A stretch of DNA of 64,000 nt from Varanus komodoensis (GCF_004798865.1 NW_025335856.1:9966636-10030635), one strand, 5' to 3'; shown: positions 34,755 to 47,801, counted from the first letter of the stretch. Program-made: numbers and translations. Notes: generated by a model not told the origin, from the letters alone.

Positions 34755-35130
34755 CAGATGAATGGATCAGTCTGTTTCTGGTCCATGTCACATTCATTCA
34801 AAAATCTATTCCATCCTCCTTCCATGTAATCTTAAGTTAAAGAAAAATGCCCCAATCCTGTATAATTTTCACCATATGCATTTTTATATACTATATCCTA
34901 AAATAGAAATATTTGTACCCATTTTGTCTTATGATATGCTTTCTGTATGCATTTTCTCTAAAACATGCATTTTATCTGCATTGTTTTACCTTATTTGATT
35001 CCAAAATGGTATCCTGAAATTCAGAGACATGCCAAAACAAAAAGATAAGCATGTTCCAATCCATGTATTACCCTGAGAAGTGTGAATCAGGTCAGTTGGC
35101 TTACAAGTAAGGACCAAACAAATCCTGCAG
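34755..35130. repeat. Unclassified AT-rich interspersed repeat, copy B
   Basis: This is the same family and orientation as copy A at 1290-1650, with matching start (cagtctgtttctggtccatgtca) and end (gtcaggtcagttggct-like) blocks. The middle is diverged and rich in 'atgcattttatat' strings. A related, more diverged stretch may lie at 31590-31930. Confidence 0.5.
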
Positions 35131-38100
35131 CATCGGCCTCTTCCTGTGGAGCTTTTTTTAAAGCATTTGATGCTGAGGGCCATTGTGATGCATTTCTTCA
35201 TGAATTAAACAACTTTTCTGACCTTGCAGCTGCTGCATGTGAGTCCAAAGAGCATCCTTCTCTAGTAGTAGGACTAAGAAAGTGGGATTGTGTCTCAACC
35301 CTTGGAAAGAGTGTTTCTTTATTTGAAAGTGAATGGGATGCATCTTGGCTGCTTTGCCATAGGAGGACCATAGAAAGGGCTTTGTCTGACATGAGAGCCA
35401 TTCAGCTGAGGCTTTAGAAAGGTTTGAAGTTACAGCTGCCATTTTTCATGAAGAACTGAGGTTTCCTAAAAGATTCTCATAGATCAGTAGTTTTCTAATC
35501 TTGTTTGGGGGAATCCTGGAGATCTTGGAAACTATATCACAAGTTTCTGAATGAGAAGTTTAAGACAGGTTGATAAGTTATGGACTCACAGGAGGGCTTT
35601 GGTGCATTCAAGGTAGGGAGATATAAGGATTTGATTTCAGTTTGCGAATTTCCCAGATTCCATGTTCACAACCCTGCAGGAACACAAAGACTCAAAATGT
35701 TTGCAATTCGCTCCACTTGTCTTAATGTTTCACACAGTGTAATTTGAACAAACATTAAAGTGCAGACATTACATTAAAAAAACCCACAAATTAAAAATGT
35801 GCATTCATGCATTAGTCAATGTGGGAAAGTGTGGACTTTTGAAAAATGAGTACTTTCCCTGTGAACAAATGTGGGAAAATTGTAACTGAGAACATGCCTG
35901 AGCTGAACCAAGTTTTAAAGTGAAATTTGGAGAATTTGGGCACCTTCAAGCTTTCTTGGTTCTCCCACCGTTAGAAAAGGTATATGGAATGTGAAGGAAG
36001 TAGGTGTTCTTTATCAGAACTTGGGGTGCTTCTATTACCATATTGGGGAGGAAATGAGATTAAATCAGTGGTCATGCTTAAGTATGTTTATGCAAACCCA
36101 TTTCCTTGTATTTAGGTCAGGAGTGAACAGAAATCTGTCCAGAGATTTTTAGGTGATTTGCAGTAGATTGGCAAGGACCTCTAGCTCCCAATTCCTTAAT
36201 AATAGCAAAAACAAAACAACATCTCCACCCCAATTATATTGCTGAAAGTATACTTGAAGTAACCAGGAGGGGATTATTGTCAGCTTCTCTTGGTTGCACT
36301 GTACAAAACAATTGCTTTAGCTCAGAGCTCTTTAATTCTAGGGCCAAAATAGACAGGAGCTATGTCTATTTTTGCAATTCTAATCTATAGTAGGTTCAGG
36401 GGGGCTGATCCAAGTTTTAAAATCCCCCTTCTCACATAGATTAAAGTGTATTTGTGCAGATTCCACTGCAGTCAAGGAAATACATGTATTTCAACCATAG
36501 TTTGTGTTTTGAGGTTTGAGTTTGGTTTCGGGGGGTCAAATTGAGGAACTTCTGGTTGAAACTGAACTGAAACAAAGTTTTCATATATCTTTACCTAAGC
36601 TGCAGGCAGGAAAAGCCAACAGGTTCTGTCTAACAAGAAAAAGGAGGGTCATACTTCATAACAATCAGGGACTATGGGCCTCATTTATTCACTGTCCTGA
36701 GACTTTGATGAAAGCATGGTATAGAAAAGCTTTTAATAAATATATATATAATAAATGTATTATGCATATGACAAGACTTCATGCCATTCGCCCTATTCCC
36801 GGCATTGTAAGTCTCTCTGACCCATGCAGCCAGTGTCTGTGCATGGATGTTTGAAGAGGTGACGCTTAAGTATTTGCAATGATAAGCATGTGTGCTACTG
36901 TGTGCTCTGGAAATTGGATTGTATGTTCAGCATGGACATCCGAAGAAGATACAGGATAGCCATCAATGTGCTCAGGAGCCTTGTCCTTCTAGCTGTGGGT
37001 GAACAGGCTTCTCCTCTGAGATGTCCATGTTCAATGAGTGGAAGCAATGCTACCTCAGTCCCTGAAGTGTGCAGAACATGCGGAAGGTGCTGTTGAGATT
37101 CCTGGGGCAGCAGGAGCTGGTGCTGCTGATGGGCCTGACATGCCCGAGAACATCAATGAGCCACTGAGTTAGGCCTCTGCTCTCTACAATTCATCAGAAA
37201 GCTGCCACTGGAGCCCAAGAACTGGGAACAGTTCTGAGGGGCTTTTGTCTGCCCACTATAATGAGTATACATGCATGTCTGGCTATAAATGTGGTCCAGG
37301 GAACTAGAAACATAAGGCACATAAACAGAGGGAACTAAACGAGGCTAAAGGACACTAATCAATCTTCCTCTCCCCCATACTTTTGAAACAGAAAAGGCCC
37401 TTCTTGTCATTTTTTTCCCAAAGCAGACAAGGGATCCAAGGGAGAAAAGATGGAGGGGCTGTTTGCAAGGTGATATTGGGCCCTAAAAAATGACACCGGG
37501 GTGTTGTTCAGATTTGCCCCCTCAGTTTGGGTGAAATTGCCTGGCCTGAGCCCTGTTCTGCACAGAGCAAGCAGCCAAGGCATGTTCAGAAGTTGCAAAA
37601 ATCCTTGGGAGATGCTTTGCTAATATGTCAGTGTGCTAAGTGTCCCTTGAAGGAAAAGCATTTGAAAGGCATCCCTGCACACAAAGGCAGGCAGCAGTAG
37701 CTTACAGCCCAGTTTTTAACGAGGGGAAGCCAGGGCTCCACTTCCCAGTTCCAATGCCTCTCACTTCATTAATGTTTCAGATGTTTATAAATGAGAGAGA
37801 TGATCTGGTTAGTTTCCAGTTTGGGTCTCCAGGGTATCCACTCTCTAAAGCACTTAGGAAGTTTAGAAAAAGTCACTCTATATAAACTATGGTCTCTCCT
37901 CTCCCCTCCTGAGCTTCTATTAACCAATTGGCTGTGGAATTCATTCCCATAACTGTCTCAAGAGAAAGTATGCTGGCTCGGAGAGGAGGGACCCTGTGGG
38001 GGATCCTATTATCTCCCTATTTTCTTCATTTCTCAATAAAATTGGGCTAACCTTTCCTTCCACTCCATCCTCACGCTGAAGGAATCAAAGCAGCACTAGA

Positions 38101-38139
38101 ATGCTAGACTCCTGAATTCTGCCCCCACCTACACAGCTG

Positions 38140-38225
38140 CCCCTAGCTGTGCCAGACTGCAATTCCTATCATCCAGAGCAAACATGGCCACTGGTGGGAG
38201 TTGTGGTCCAAGGCATCTAGAGGGA
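38140..38225. repeat. Palindromic 'aactcccatcagcc..catggccactggtgggagttgt' relic
   Basis: 'agactgcaattcctatcatccagagcaaacatggccactggtgggagttgtggtccaaggcatctagagg' contains both facing arms (caattcctatcatcc and ggtgggagttg). It is one of the clearer copies of the family at 9910-10005. Confidence 0.65.
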
Positions 38226-39807
38226 ACGGGTGTGAGGAACCTGTGCATGTTCCTGGCTAAAGGGGGACACGCATGGACCTGTGATCTTCTCACTTGAGCA
38301 CCTACAATGTCCATCTTCTTCCAGGGGAAGCTGGAGCTGAGAGGTGAATGGGAGGGGTGCAAATGCCATTAAATGCCGTTCAAGCATTTTAGAATGGGCA
38401 GGTGGAAACACAGGCCAGGAAACCACCCATCAACAGTCATGAGAAGTGGGCTGAGCACCTGGGGAACCCCAAGGTCCAGACTGAGACCCCAGGCAGCCCA
38501 TCCAGTCAGACTGGGCCCATAGGCCTGAGTTTTACCACCCTGCTGTAAAAATGTAGAGGGAACAAAGCTATGGAGGTCAAATGCGAAATAGTAAAAACCT
38601 GACTACAAGTTGGTTGGCAATAATAATCTTGGTACCTCTTGTCCAAAACACTGGAAAGCAAGAACAAGTTTATATTGCACTGGGGAGTTGGACCGTATCC
38701 GCCTTGTGCTTTCCCCTCATATCTCTGTATCTAACAGTAGCTCTTTGAAAGAAAATCACCTTATATTCAGTGATAGGTCCCCAGAAGGTTGGGCCTTAAC
38801 ACCATGCCCAGTTGCTGCCACACTGATGATATAGATCACATTTCCAGTCCATGCCAGAACTTTGTAATAGACACAATTTCATGCTTTGACCACTATAGGC
38901 AGCTTGATCTAATGGATGGACCAGTAAATTAGGTGTTCATGTACATCGCTACAAAGACAGTAGTGGAAGGGTTTACTGAATAACGAACATATGCCATCAC
39001 TCTTTAAAACTGTAGGCTTCTCTCAGTGTTTCTAACACTTCCCGCCTTTTTAACCATTCTGGAATAAGACCAATGTTTCCATCAACCCTAGCTTAGGGTG
39101 GAGTGCATTTATGAAACCTTTTAGTTATGTTGATTGCAAGCCGAAAGCATGCAAATTTGCTGAACTCCTCCTGTCTATTATGTTGTCCTCAGAAGTTGAT
39201 CCTCACTCCAAACCCTATTTTAGCTCTTACTTGTTCTTTGTCTCCCCTTGGAGGGACAGTCTTTTGAACTTTTGAACTTCTGTAATACAGTGAATTCTTG
39301 GCCAGCATAATGGCTACCATACCATATGAGAGATAGTAGGGGGTAAACCTATGCCAGGGTCATAGGCTAGAGCTGCAAAGAAAAGGCAGATTAAATTGTC
39401 AGCATGCCAGCAAGTGATGACCTTCGACCTGACTCCAGGTCAGACCTTCCATCACACACAATAGCCTTCATCTCTGGATGTCTTGGAGCTAAATTGAAAA
39501 GGTATAGTCCAACATATGCCTTGAGAATTCTTTTCCCAAACCCCAAAACTGATGGTTGATGATAACAGAGGTGCTCATTCCAAAGCCTTTTACTTGACTT
39601 ATGAATACTGGACTCTTCATTGCTCCAGGAGGTGACACATCTAACTGGGCCACAGATAATGATACAAGATCATGTCGTGTGTCTCATATGGAAGGACTCA
39701 AGCCATTGAGCCTTGTCAAAGAGCTATGCGTTCTTTTAGGATGTGGTCTAACCATACTTGGCAGTATGTTTCTGGTTTTAAACAGGTCAATTACTGTATT
39801 ACATGGT

Positions 39808-39995
39808 TATTCTTCCTTTTTCACTCCTGCAGGGAAACCAAAGCAGTTTACATAATCTTCCTTCACAACAAAAGCCCTGTGAGGTGGGTTAGGATGAGAG
39901 TGAGTGACTGGCCCAAAGTCAGCCAGTGAGCTTCATGCTGGGGGGGGGGGGGCGCAAGGGCCTGGATCTTCTGGATCCCCAGTGCAGCACTCCCA
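39808..39995 (-). mobile_element. tRNA-derived CORE/MIR-like SINE
   Basis: Inverted parts: 'gcagggaaaccaaagcagtttaca', 'aagccctgtgaggtgggttaggatgagagtgagtgactggcccaaagtcagccagtgagctt'. These are followed by an internal G12 run and 'tctggatccccagtgcagcactcc'. Confidence 0.8.
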
Positions 39996-40799
39996 CTTGA
40001 AAATTCTGACATTTGCTTTTTAGTCAAATAGCCAAACTATTTTGGTCCTTTCCCCGTATTTTTCTTTATGGTAGGGGTAAATATTAACCAATACAAGATG
40101 GGAAATGGCTAGAGCTCTTCACCATACACTTTTTAGCATATCATGTGCTAAGAGCCTGCATTTGTCTTTTAGGTATATTCAATTTTGCTCTCTTAAAACA
40201 ATCCTTTTTATTTATAAGGAAAGAATCACCTCACCTTTTCACCTATTTCACCTGCGTGTACTTCCCCATGACTTCTGCTTTCCACATTTGTAAAGCACTG
40301 AGGTACTTATTCTGAGATTCTATGGACAGATGCATCATTTTCCTCTTCAATTTGATTTGTATTAGAGATAACTTGCCTCAGCTGAATTTGGAACTGGGCT
40401 GTATAAATCAAGCTATCCCCAAGAGAAAGAGAGATAGAAGCAGCTTGTGTGAACTGATTTCTTACATTTGCATCCCATTATGGTCCCAGTCACATAACTG
40501 GGAACACTGCAAGGTCTAAAGTGTCTTGTGCTTGTATCGATGCCTGTGAACTTTGGAATTCCATCCCGTGTTACCCTTCCCTGGTCATATCTGATTGAGG
40601 AAAAAAAGATCTTCATGTAACGGTCCCTTCCTGACTTGCAGTGAGAACAGAGAGAGAAAGAAAATTTCCATGTAGTGGTAAATTTTGAAGTGGAGGCACT
40701 CATCATGACAATCCTCAGGGCTACACCTCTCCCCAGGGCAGCCATGTTAATCTACATCAGCAAACCAGTCCAGTTCTATTTCCACCAGAAGCAGGTATT

Positions 40800-41067
40800 T
40801 GGTAGGGTTAATTGGTTTTAATTGCCCATTCAAGGCCTGTTCTGTTCAGTCACAACCCATCACGACCCCATGGACAACATTCCTCCAGGCACCCCTGTCT
40901 TCCACCATCCCCCAGAGTCCACCCAACCCCACACCCACTGCCCACCTATCCAGCCACCTCAACCTCTGCCATCCCTTCCTCCTTTTTCCGTCAATCATTC
41001 CTAGCATCAAGGTCTTCTCCAGTGAGTCCTTTCTTCTCACTAGGTGGCCAAAGTATTTGAGTTTCAT
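40800..41067 (-). mobile_element. BovB (RTE clade) LINE, 3' end with ORF C-terminus
   Basis: The minus strand encodes KLKYFGHLVRRKDSLEKTLM, LGMIDGKRRKGWQRLRWLDR and, after a diverged stretch, LWGMVEDRGAWRNVVHGV. The established BovB C-terminus has FGHxxRR..LEKTLMLGKIEGxRRRGRQRMRWLD..LWExVxDREAWRAAVHGV, so the assignment is firm. The element is heavily 5'-truncated. BovB is abundant in squamates and ruminants and is thought to have spread horizontally; here it supports the squamate assignment. Confidence 0.93.
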
Positions 41068-42529
41068 TTTCAGACTAAAATACTTAGTGTTACACTAACA
41101 TACTTAGCGTTACCATAAGGAGCACTATATTGTTGTTGTGAAAGTTTGAAGTTTCCCTTCAGCTACTGTTAGAATTGCAACTAGGCTCTGAGAAAACCGG
41201 AGCTTCTGAGAGGGCTGACACGTGCCATCAGTGCTCCTATCAGTAAAATAGAGCTACTGCTACATCCCTGCAAGCTTTGGCTTCATTGCTTCACTGGCAC
41301 CTTGCAGCTTGGCAGGAGAGGATGCTTCTGGGCAAGTTTAACACTTAGGAACACCCAGGCCAGTCCAGGATGGGGTCTACAAGGCCTTGCCTGTGTTTAG
41401 CAACCCTATGGTGGCTGCTTGTCCTTCTGCCTTCACAGGGATACATTGACTTGGGAAGAGGGTCAGGAACTGGCAGGGAGAGCTGGCACTTGGCTGTGGC
41501 AGGAAGACTGCATTACAGAAGCCCCATATTCAGTGGGGTTTGGTCTCAGTTCATAATGCAGCATGGAATCCCAAATGGAATGATGCTTGTGTTTGGAACT
41601 TGCCTATTGCTGGATTTATTCACTCTTTGTTTTTTGTTTTTAACAAACTGTGAGGAATGAATGTGCAATTGATTTTTTTTCAATGACTGAAATGAGGAGA
41701 GTCCTGATGAGAAAACAGAAATACCCTTGTAGTGAAAAATGTCCCAGATCATCACTCAGCAGATTTTGTTTAACATGCTTCAAAACACAAAAAAAAAATG
41801 GGTTGGAAACAGAGGGATCGCTGGTGATATTTCAGCTGGAATTGGGAGGCTGTGGCTGACTATGCTGGGTGCCTTCTTCCCATTTGCACTGACAAAGACT
41901 TGGGACAGAGAACCGGCTAATCAGGAGACTCTAATGGTGAGAGTGGCATGTTATTTAATTAGTTTTACAATGCATTGACTTGGAGGCACGTGGTGGTTCT
42001 AATAGCAGGAGATAGATGTCCTTTTAGCTCAGCTAATGGTTAGGAAAGAGCAGGGTCTTTGTGCAGGCTCAGCATGGGGTCTGTGATCTTTCTGAGCCTC
42101 AGGGGTTGCCCCTGCTTATAATTTTAGATGGATCTATTCAGGCCTGCTCCTTGACGTAAAAAGCAGAACAACAGTCACATTGTTCGGCAGCCAGGATTGC
42201 TGTCCAAGAAAACCACCCAGAGAAACCCAAACACGTGTAGAGGCAAAGACTGCTCAGCCTGCAGTTCTCTAGGAAAGCAGGTCTGCCAAGAGGAGGCCGT
42301 TGAAAAGGCAGGGTTTCCAACACGAAAATACATCAGGGTAGAAAGCAGAGCCAACGGCTCATGAGCGCGACAGGCAAACGCGACAGCGTCATCCATACCT
42401 GATTGGTGTCTGCAATTCCAGAACCAGAAAGGGACACAGATTCTTCCCTGTAGTTGTTACTTCTGACGGACAGCGTGGAAGCATTTTTTGTTCTTTCTAA
42501 CAGTATGCATCTGGAACCCTAGAAATGCA

Positions 42530-42722
42530 GAACAGAGGTTTAGTGGTGGAACGCTACCAGCTCTGCCAGTAGGTTCCAATCCTGGCCAAAGTGGGACAGA
42601 TTCCCATGTGCAACTCAGGAGAACTGCTGTCAGTCAGTCAGAGAAGACAATACTGATCTAGATGGGCCAATCATCTGACTCAGCATCACCTAGTTTCCTG
42701 TGTCAGGCTCTGACAGCCAGTC
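42530..42722 (+). mobile_element. tRNA-derived squamate SINE
   Basis: 'ggttccaatcctggcc' (B box) is followed by 'aggagaactgctgtcagtcagtcagagaagacaatactgatctagatgggccaatcatctgactcagcat'. This is the family form 'gagccgctgccagtc..agacaatactgagctagatggaccaa..tctgactcagtataagg'. Confidence 0.8.
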
Positions 42723-45700
42723 CTGGTCTTCCATGCAAATTGTGGAAAGGTGTTATTGTTTGAAATAACCATGAAGCCAACAGACAAAGGAATTCAAAGC
42801 TATATGATCCAAAAGCACAATAAATGTGAGGAATAGCAAAAAGTAGATCTGTATCAAACGGGGGCACTGGGTTATTGATCTTTTTAAAGAAATGTCTGCC
42901 ACCAGGGTTAGATCAGGGGATTGATGGAACCTGCATGAAAATAAGTGGGAAGATACCATATAAGTTAACACAACTTATTTATTCTATATCTTTATAATCA
43001 AAGTACTATGCACCAAAGGAAGGGCTTTGGACACGATTCATACACAACATCTGATTGAGAAATATTAAATTGTTCATGGAGCATGTTTTGCAATTTTTTA
43101 AATCTGTTTGTTCATGTATATTTTGTAAGATTTTTTTGGCCCATTTTGACAAGAGCTGTATCTTCTGCATTCCACCTGCTCATTCCTCTCTGTAAAGGTA
43201 TGCCAAACACCACACATACATTTAACAACTCCTGCTGAACCCTTCTCAACACCAGGAATTCTCTAGGAGGATCACACATACCTGTTACGTTTCCTGCTTC
43301 AATATGTTTTTAGTACTGAAGTCCAGTGTAAAAACGAATAAAGGAGTTTTACTGGCTAATGTGGCAGAATAAAAATCCAACAAACAAACAGGGGAAGTTT
43401 ATTTTTCTCTCTCCAAAGCAGGAGCAAATCTCAAGTGCCTTTCTATGGTTGCCAGCCACACCATACCTTGCCTCACCCTTGCAAGGAAAACAAGGAATTC
43501 GTGATAACATGCTGGGTCCATTTATTCAACACCAAATTGCTATATCACAAGACTGACATGATTAGTCATAATGCAATCTCCCTGCAGCAAAAGCCAAGAA
43601 CCATCACAAAATGAATATTTGACCTAGGGAAGTGCTGCAGTTCAGAGTTCTGGGTTTCACCCTTTTATTTACTTTGTAGTAGACCAAAGGAACTCTTTCT
43701 TTTGAGGACTGCATTCTAGTGTTAGGTGGGATGAAGGCCATCAGGGGTGGAGCCAGCCTCCAAAGTGGGCTTGGCTCTTCCGGACACCCCTTCTCCTTCT
43801 GCTCCTCCTCCTCCACTTTCTGTTAGCAGCCAGAACATAGATCTGAGTAACTACTGAGTGTTTACAAGTTTTCTTTAAGAGTAACTCATATCCACACTGA
43901 TAAGGAATCGTATCAGAAATTCTAGAAATTATCTAGAAATTCATTTATTCTCCTATCTAATCATGGCTTTGGTGGAAGTGGTGATGGTGGCTGTGATGGT
44001 GGAGTTGCTGGCTGAGCCTGTGCTCAAATATCACAAAAAGGGTAGAGAGAAAGGCAGAGGGTTTAATTGCTGTTGCCTGCATTTCTCGGAAGTTAGGAAA
44101 GGTGCTGAATAGGCAAAAGGGCTGATGAAAGGAGATGGGGTAGAGGTGGGCAAAGGCTGAGAAAGGAGGATGGAAACTCCTGAAAAGATAAGGAACAGGT
44201 GGAGAAATAAGGCAAGGGAAGGAGCAGATCAGCGAACAGACTGAGAGTGGAATGAAGGGAAGATAAGCAAAGGAAAGGATTGCACTGAGGGTAAGGAAGG
44301 CAATATTCACATAACAGCCTGACCTATTTAGTAACTCTTGCTGTTTGACAGATGTTGAACCATCCAGTTGCCCTGCTTTAAATCTCTAAACATCCAAGGC
44401 TCGCGCCACCTACTTCACCCACAAAGAAAGTAAGCCTAGTGTAAGAGCTGTTATTGTCTTTATTACCAGGGGAGGGGTGGGTTTGTTTTTTTGGGGGGGG
44501 GGGTAAGGAGTTTAGAGCCTCCTCTGGCAGAGTTTGAAAAGTTCTGTTCCAAACAGTTGGAGAGCCATCTCAGTTATCACCATGCTCTCCTTAAACAGAG
44601 GCAATACCAGCTTCCCAAGATTACCAGCTTCTAGGGCAACTAACCAGGAATGGCCATCTTCATCCTGGCCTGTTTTTGAGCTTCCCAAGATTTTTGAGGA
44701 AGTTGAGTTTTGAGTTTCTGAGCTTCCCAGTGGTCAATCTGGCCATTATCCGTACATGCTGTATCCCGCTCACCCTCGGGGTGCAATGCACTGGCATTCC
44801 GCATTTGGGGAACATTAGGCAGGAACTGCTGGCCCAAGATCACAATGGAGCAGGGATCTGAGTGCAGCCCTTCTAATTTTAGGCCACTACTGCCTCCACT
44901 CTGCCCACTGGTTTACCTTATTCTCATCCAAGTGCTGGACTAGGTGAACGTTTTGCCTGATCATGCTCACGCAAGGCAATTCCTTTGTTCGTTTTTGCTC
45001 GGCTTGCGCAAGAACATTTGTTTCCAAAGCTCATTTGCCTGGTGTGCCCCTTGGCCTGTGTTTCTCATTCTGTGGGGCAGAGGGAACAATTCATTCTCTG
45101 CTGTACAGTCTTTTCAGAAATGTTTCCATAGAACGTTACATTCCAGGAAAGGTATCTCCCTAGGGAATCCTCATGGCAGCTGCTTACTTTTTCTTTTCAT
45201 TGCCTTTTTAGCAGATCCACACCCAGCAGCTCACCACCACCCAACTCTTTCCCCTTCATGGTTCATCCCTGCCATTTTTCCCCAGCAATAACCAAGCCCT
45301 GCTAAATCGTTTCATGTCTATATAGTCCCTCTGGGAATGGCACTGTGGTTTATCTTGATTTTTAATCAGAAATCTATTTTATATTTAATAAGACATCCTG
45401 TGAAGAAGCCTGTCTTTGGGCTTCTAATTAAGATGGAATCTGGATAATTAGAAAGGAGCAGAATGGGAGGGGAGAGTATCCAATCCATTCCTTTTGATCT
45501 GAGGGTGTAGTTAGAGATAAGCCGCAGAGAGGAAGCCAAGGAGCAAGAAGAAGGCAATATATAGCCGGCAAGAGGACAGGGGTCTCCAGATCACTTTGCC
45601 CAAACAACACCCAGCAATCTGTATATATGACTTAGATAGTATCAGCAGATCAAGTCCCCCCTGTTGTGGCAAAGAACCAATGGGCAGGTATGCTAATCAT

Positions 45701-46844
45701 CCCCATTCTGCCATGGGGTCAGTGTTTTAGACCAAGCTTCCGCCTCCCCCAGTTGGTGACTGAGGAGAGTCAGGCTCCCCTCAGCTTATGTGGGGCATCC
45801 GCTGCCTTGCCAAAGCCACACAGTGTCCTCCGCAGCCTGGTTGCATCACTGGTGTGTGCTCTGGGGGTATAGTGGGGTGGTACTGTGAAAAATGGACCTG
45901 ACCTCCTACTCCCTCCGTCGGGGAAGGAAGACCCCTGCCTCGAGCTAGCTCTCTTCTCTTCCTGGGTTGTCACTTGGTGATACTGGTCAGATGTTGCAAC
46001 ATGGGCTACTGTTGGACTCCTGCTTCAGAAGGAATTCTAATTGGCTGTTCTAAGTGACTTTGGCAATCCCTCCCCCCTTAAAAGTCTGTACCTGGATAAC
46101 TTTCGGAAGCAGTTTGTTGATAGGCATGCTGGATTTCTTCTCATCCAGAGAAGAGCTTGCTTATTTGTTTATTTGATTGATTCTTTGTTAAAGCAGGTGC
46201 TGTTTAACACCTGCTTTACCTACAGTAGGTCAGTATCTCTAGTTGCAAAAAGAGTCCTTGAGGCTTGAATTTCCTCCCCTAACAAAAGCATCACCAGTGG
46301 GCTCATTCCACATCATCTGGAAATTCACTAAGACTCTCAGCTGTGATTCAAAGGATCCAGCCTCTGATTCTGCGAGCTCTGAGACCAGATTAAGAAAACA
46401 GCATGGACACAAATAGTCTGAAAGGGGGAGAGTTTCCCACTCCAATGGTTTGTGATCCCTGTGCCCATTGGGATTTTTCCCACTTTGCCTACAGTGTGTA
46501 AAACATGTGTTGATGTTTCCTTATGTGTGATGCCAGTTTCCCATTGATGTACAGGATGTTTTCCTTAAAAAGGAAAGCATTCTCTGTGCAAGTAGAGGAT
46601 CCTAGAGGCTCTGTTAGACTTGCAGCAAACATCAGTTTACTTTTAAGCAGAAAACTTCTGGGTTCAGTGTGATGGCTACTGAAAAGCTGCCTCCTATAGT
46701 CACATAGGAGCAATTGTCTTCAGACACACCAGCTCTATCACCATTCCTTTGTTGTCCAAAAACCCAAGAATAAAAAGAGGGAATGAGGGAGTGTTTAAAT
46801 CATGATAAATTGCTATGTATTTCAGATGTTCCAGCTATGGACAT

Positions 46845-46920
46845 GTGTGGCAGTAGATTTCACTCTTTCATACAGAGGACGCTGCCTTCAGACCATGGGC
46901 CTAGCAAACTCAGTATCATC
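46845..46920 (+). mobile_element. tRNA-derived SINE fragment, diverged
   Basis: 'cctatggacatgtgtgg' is followed by 'gacgctgccttcagaccatgggcctagcaaactcagtatcatc', which echoes 'gctgccagtc..agatggacc..tgactcagtata' of the SINE at 42530-42722. Confidence 0.4.
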
Positions 46921-46985
46921 TAGAATCCTATACTTACGTTCCTGGGAGTAGGTCCCATTGAACTCAATGGATTAACTTTAGAAGA
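46921..46985. repeat. Short palindromic relic of the 'cctgggagtaagtccc' type
   Basis: 'cttacgttcctgggagtaggtcccattgaactcaatgga' is the best-preserved copy of this family in the window. It follows a SINE fragment at about 46,855-46,920. Confidence 0.6.
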
Positions 46986-47104
46986 AAGTTAAAGTCAACA
47001 TAAACAAAGTTATAGTTTATAAAGTTATAGTTCCATAACTATGCATCTGACTAAAGCAGTAATTAAAACAGGTGGTGATCCTGTGGCCCTCTAGATTTTT
47101 TTTT

Positions 47105-47325
47105 AGCCAACATAGAAACAGAGCAAGTCAGAAGGGGCTTCCCGGGCCATCTAGTCTGAACCCGGCTCCAGCTGGCTCCGCTCACTACATGCCCGCCATG
47201 TGCATGTCTACCCTATCCGCAAACACCCTCACTGATGGAGCCTCAGCCACCTTCCGTGGAAGCCCATTCCATACCCTCAGGGTCCTAACTGTCAGGAAGT
47301 ACTATGTTTTCTATGTTTCTATGTT
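47105..47325 (-). mobile_element. CR1 LINE 3' end with tail octamers at both borders
   Basis: 'acatagaaacagagcaagtcagaaggggcttcccgggccatctagtctgaacccggctcc' and 'acaccctcactgatggagcctcagccaccttccgtggaagcccattccataccctcagggtcctaactgtcaggaagt' are the inverted CR1 3' UTR. Unusually, the right border reads 'tttctatgtttctatgtt', a CR1 tail in the opposite orientation. Confidence 0.85.
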
Positions 47326-47440
47326 TACCTCACAAGGCTGTTGTGGAAAGGATAAAATGGAGTGGAAGAGAACTGTGTAAGCCACCACAGGTTCCTTGCA
47401 GGAGGAAAAAAGTGGGATATAAATGCAATGTAATAATAAG
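47326..47440 (+). mobile_element. SINE 3' half
   Basis: 'acctcacaaggctgttgtggaaaggataaaatggag..gtgtaagccaccacaggttccttgcaggaggaaaaaagtgggatataaatgcaa' is the + orientation 3' half of the tRNA-derived SINE family. It is truncated at its left by the CR1 fragment. Confidence 0.75.
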
Positions 47441-47801
47441 ACCAGGCACTCATGAGTAAAAGCTTGTGTGTTTGGGATGTGTGTTCGTTTGTCTGTTTGT
47501 TTTGGCAAACTAGTAACTTTTACAAGCTGACGTATCAGATTGATTTCACTTTCTTGTCTGCTTAAATAGGGGCACTTTTGTAATTGACCAGTACTTCCAT
47601 TTTTTTTACCCAATGAAACTCAATGATTAATCAAGCGAAAGTTGCAGTCCTACTTTCCTTATGCATTTTCTTTCTCTCTGTGTTTATATTCATCAGACAG
47701 CTTGCAACTGTTCTGTCTTTTCTTATTTTACTGGTCATGCTTTGGTGCCTTTAACAGTTCCCTGTCATACCAAAATTTTGCAAGTGAAGCTTTACCAGCA
47801 T

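Noticed and set aside
36780-37200. Possible processed pseudogene
   Set aside because: Some frames look protein-like (for example EIPGAAGAGAADGPDMPENI) but they change frame repeatedly, no family is recognised and no poly(A) tail or target duplication was found.
40812-41060. Proline/serine-rich + frames (PHPLPTYPATSTS..)
   Set aside because: These are antisense shadows of the BovB coding fragment on the minus strand.
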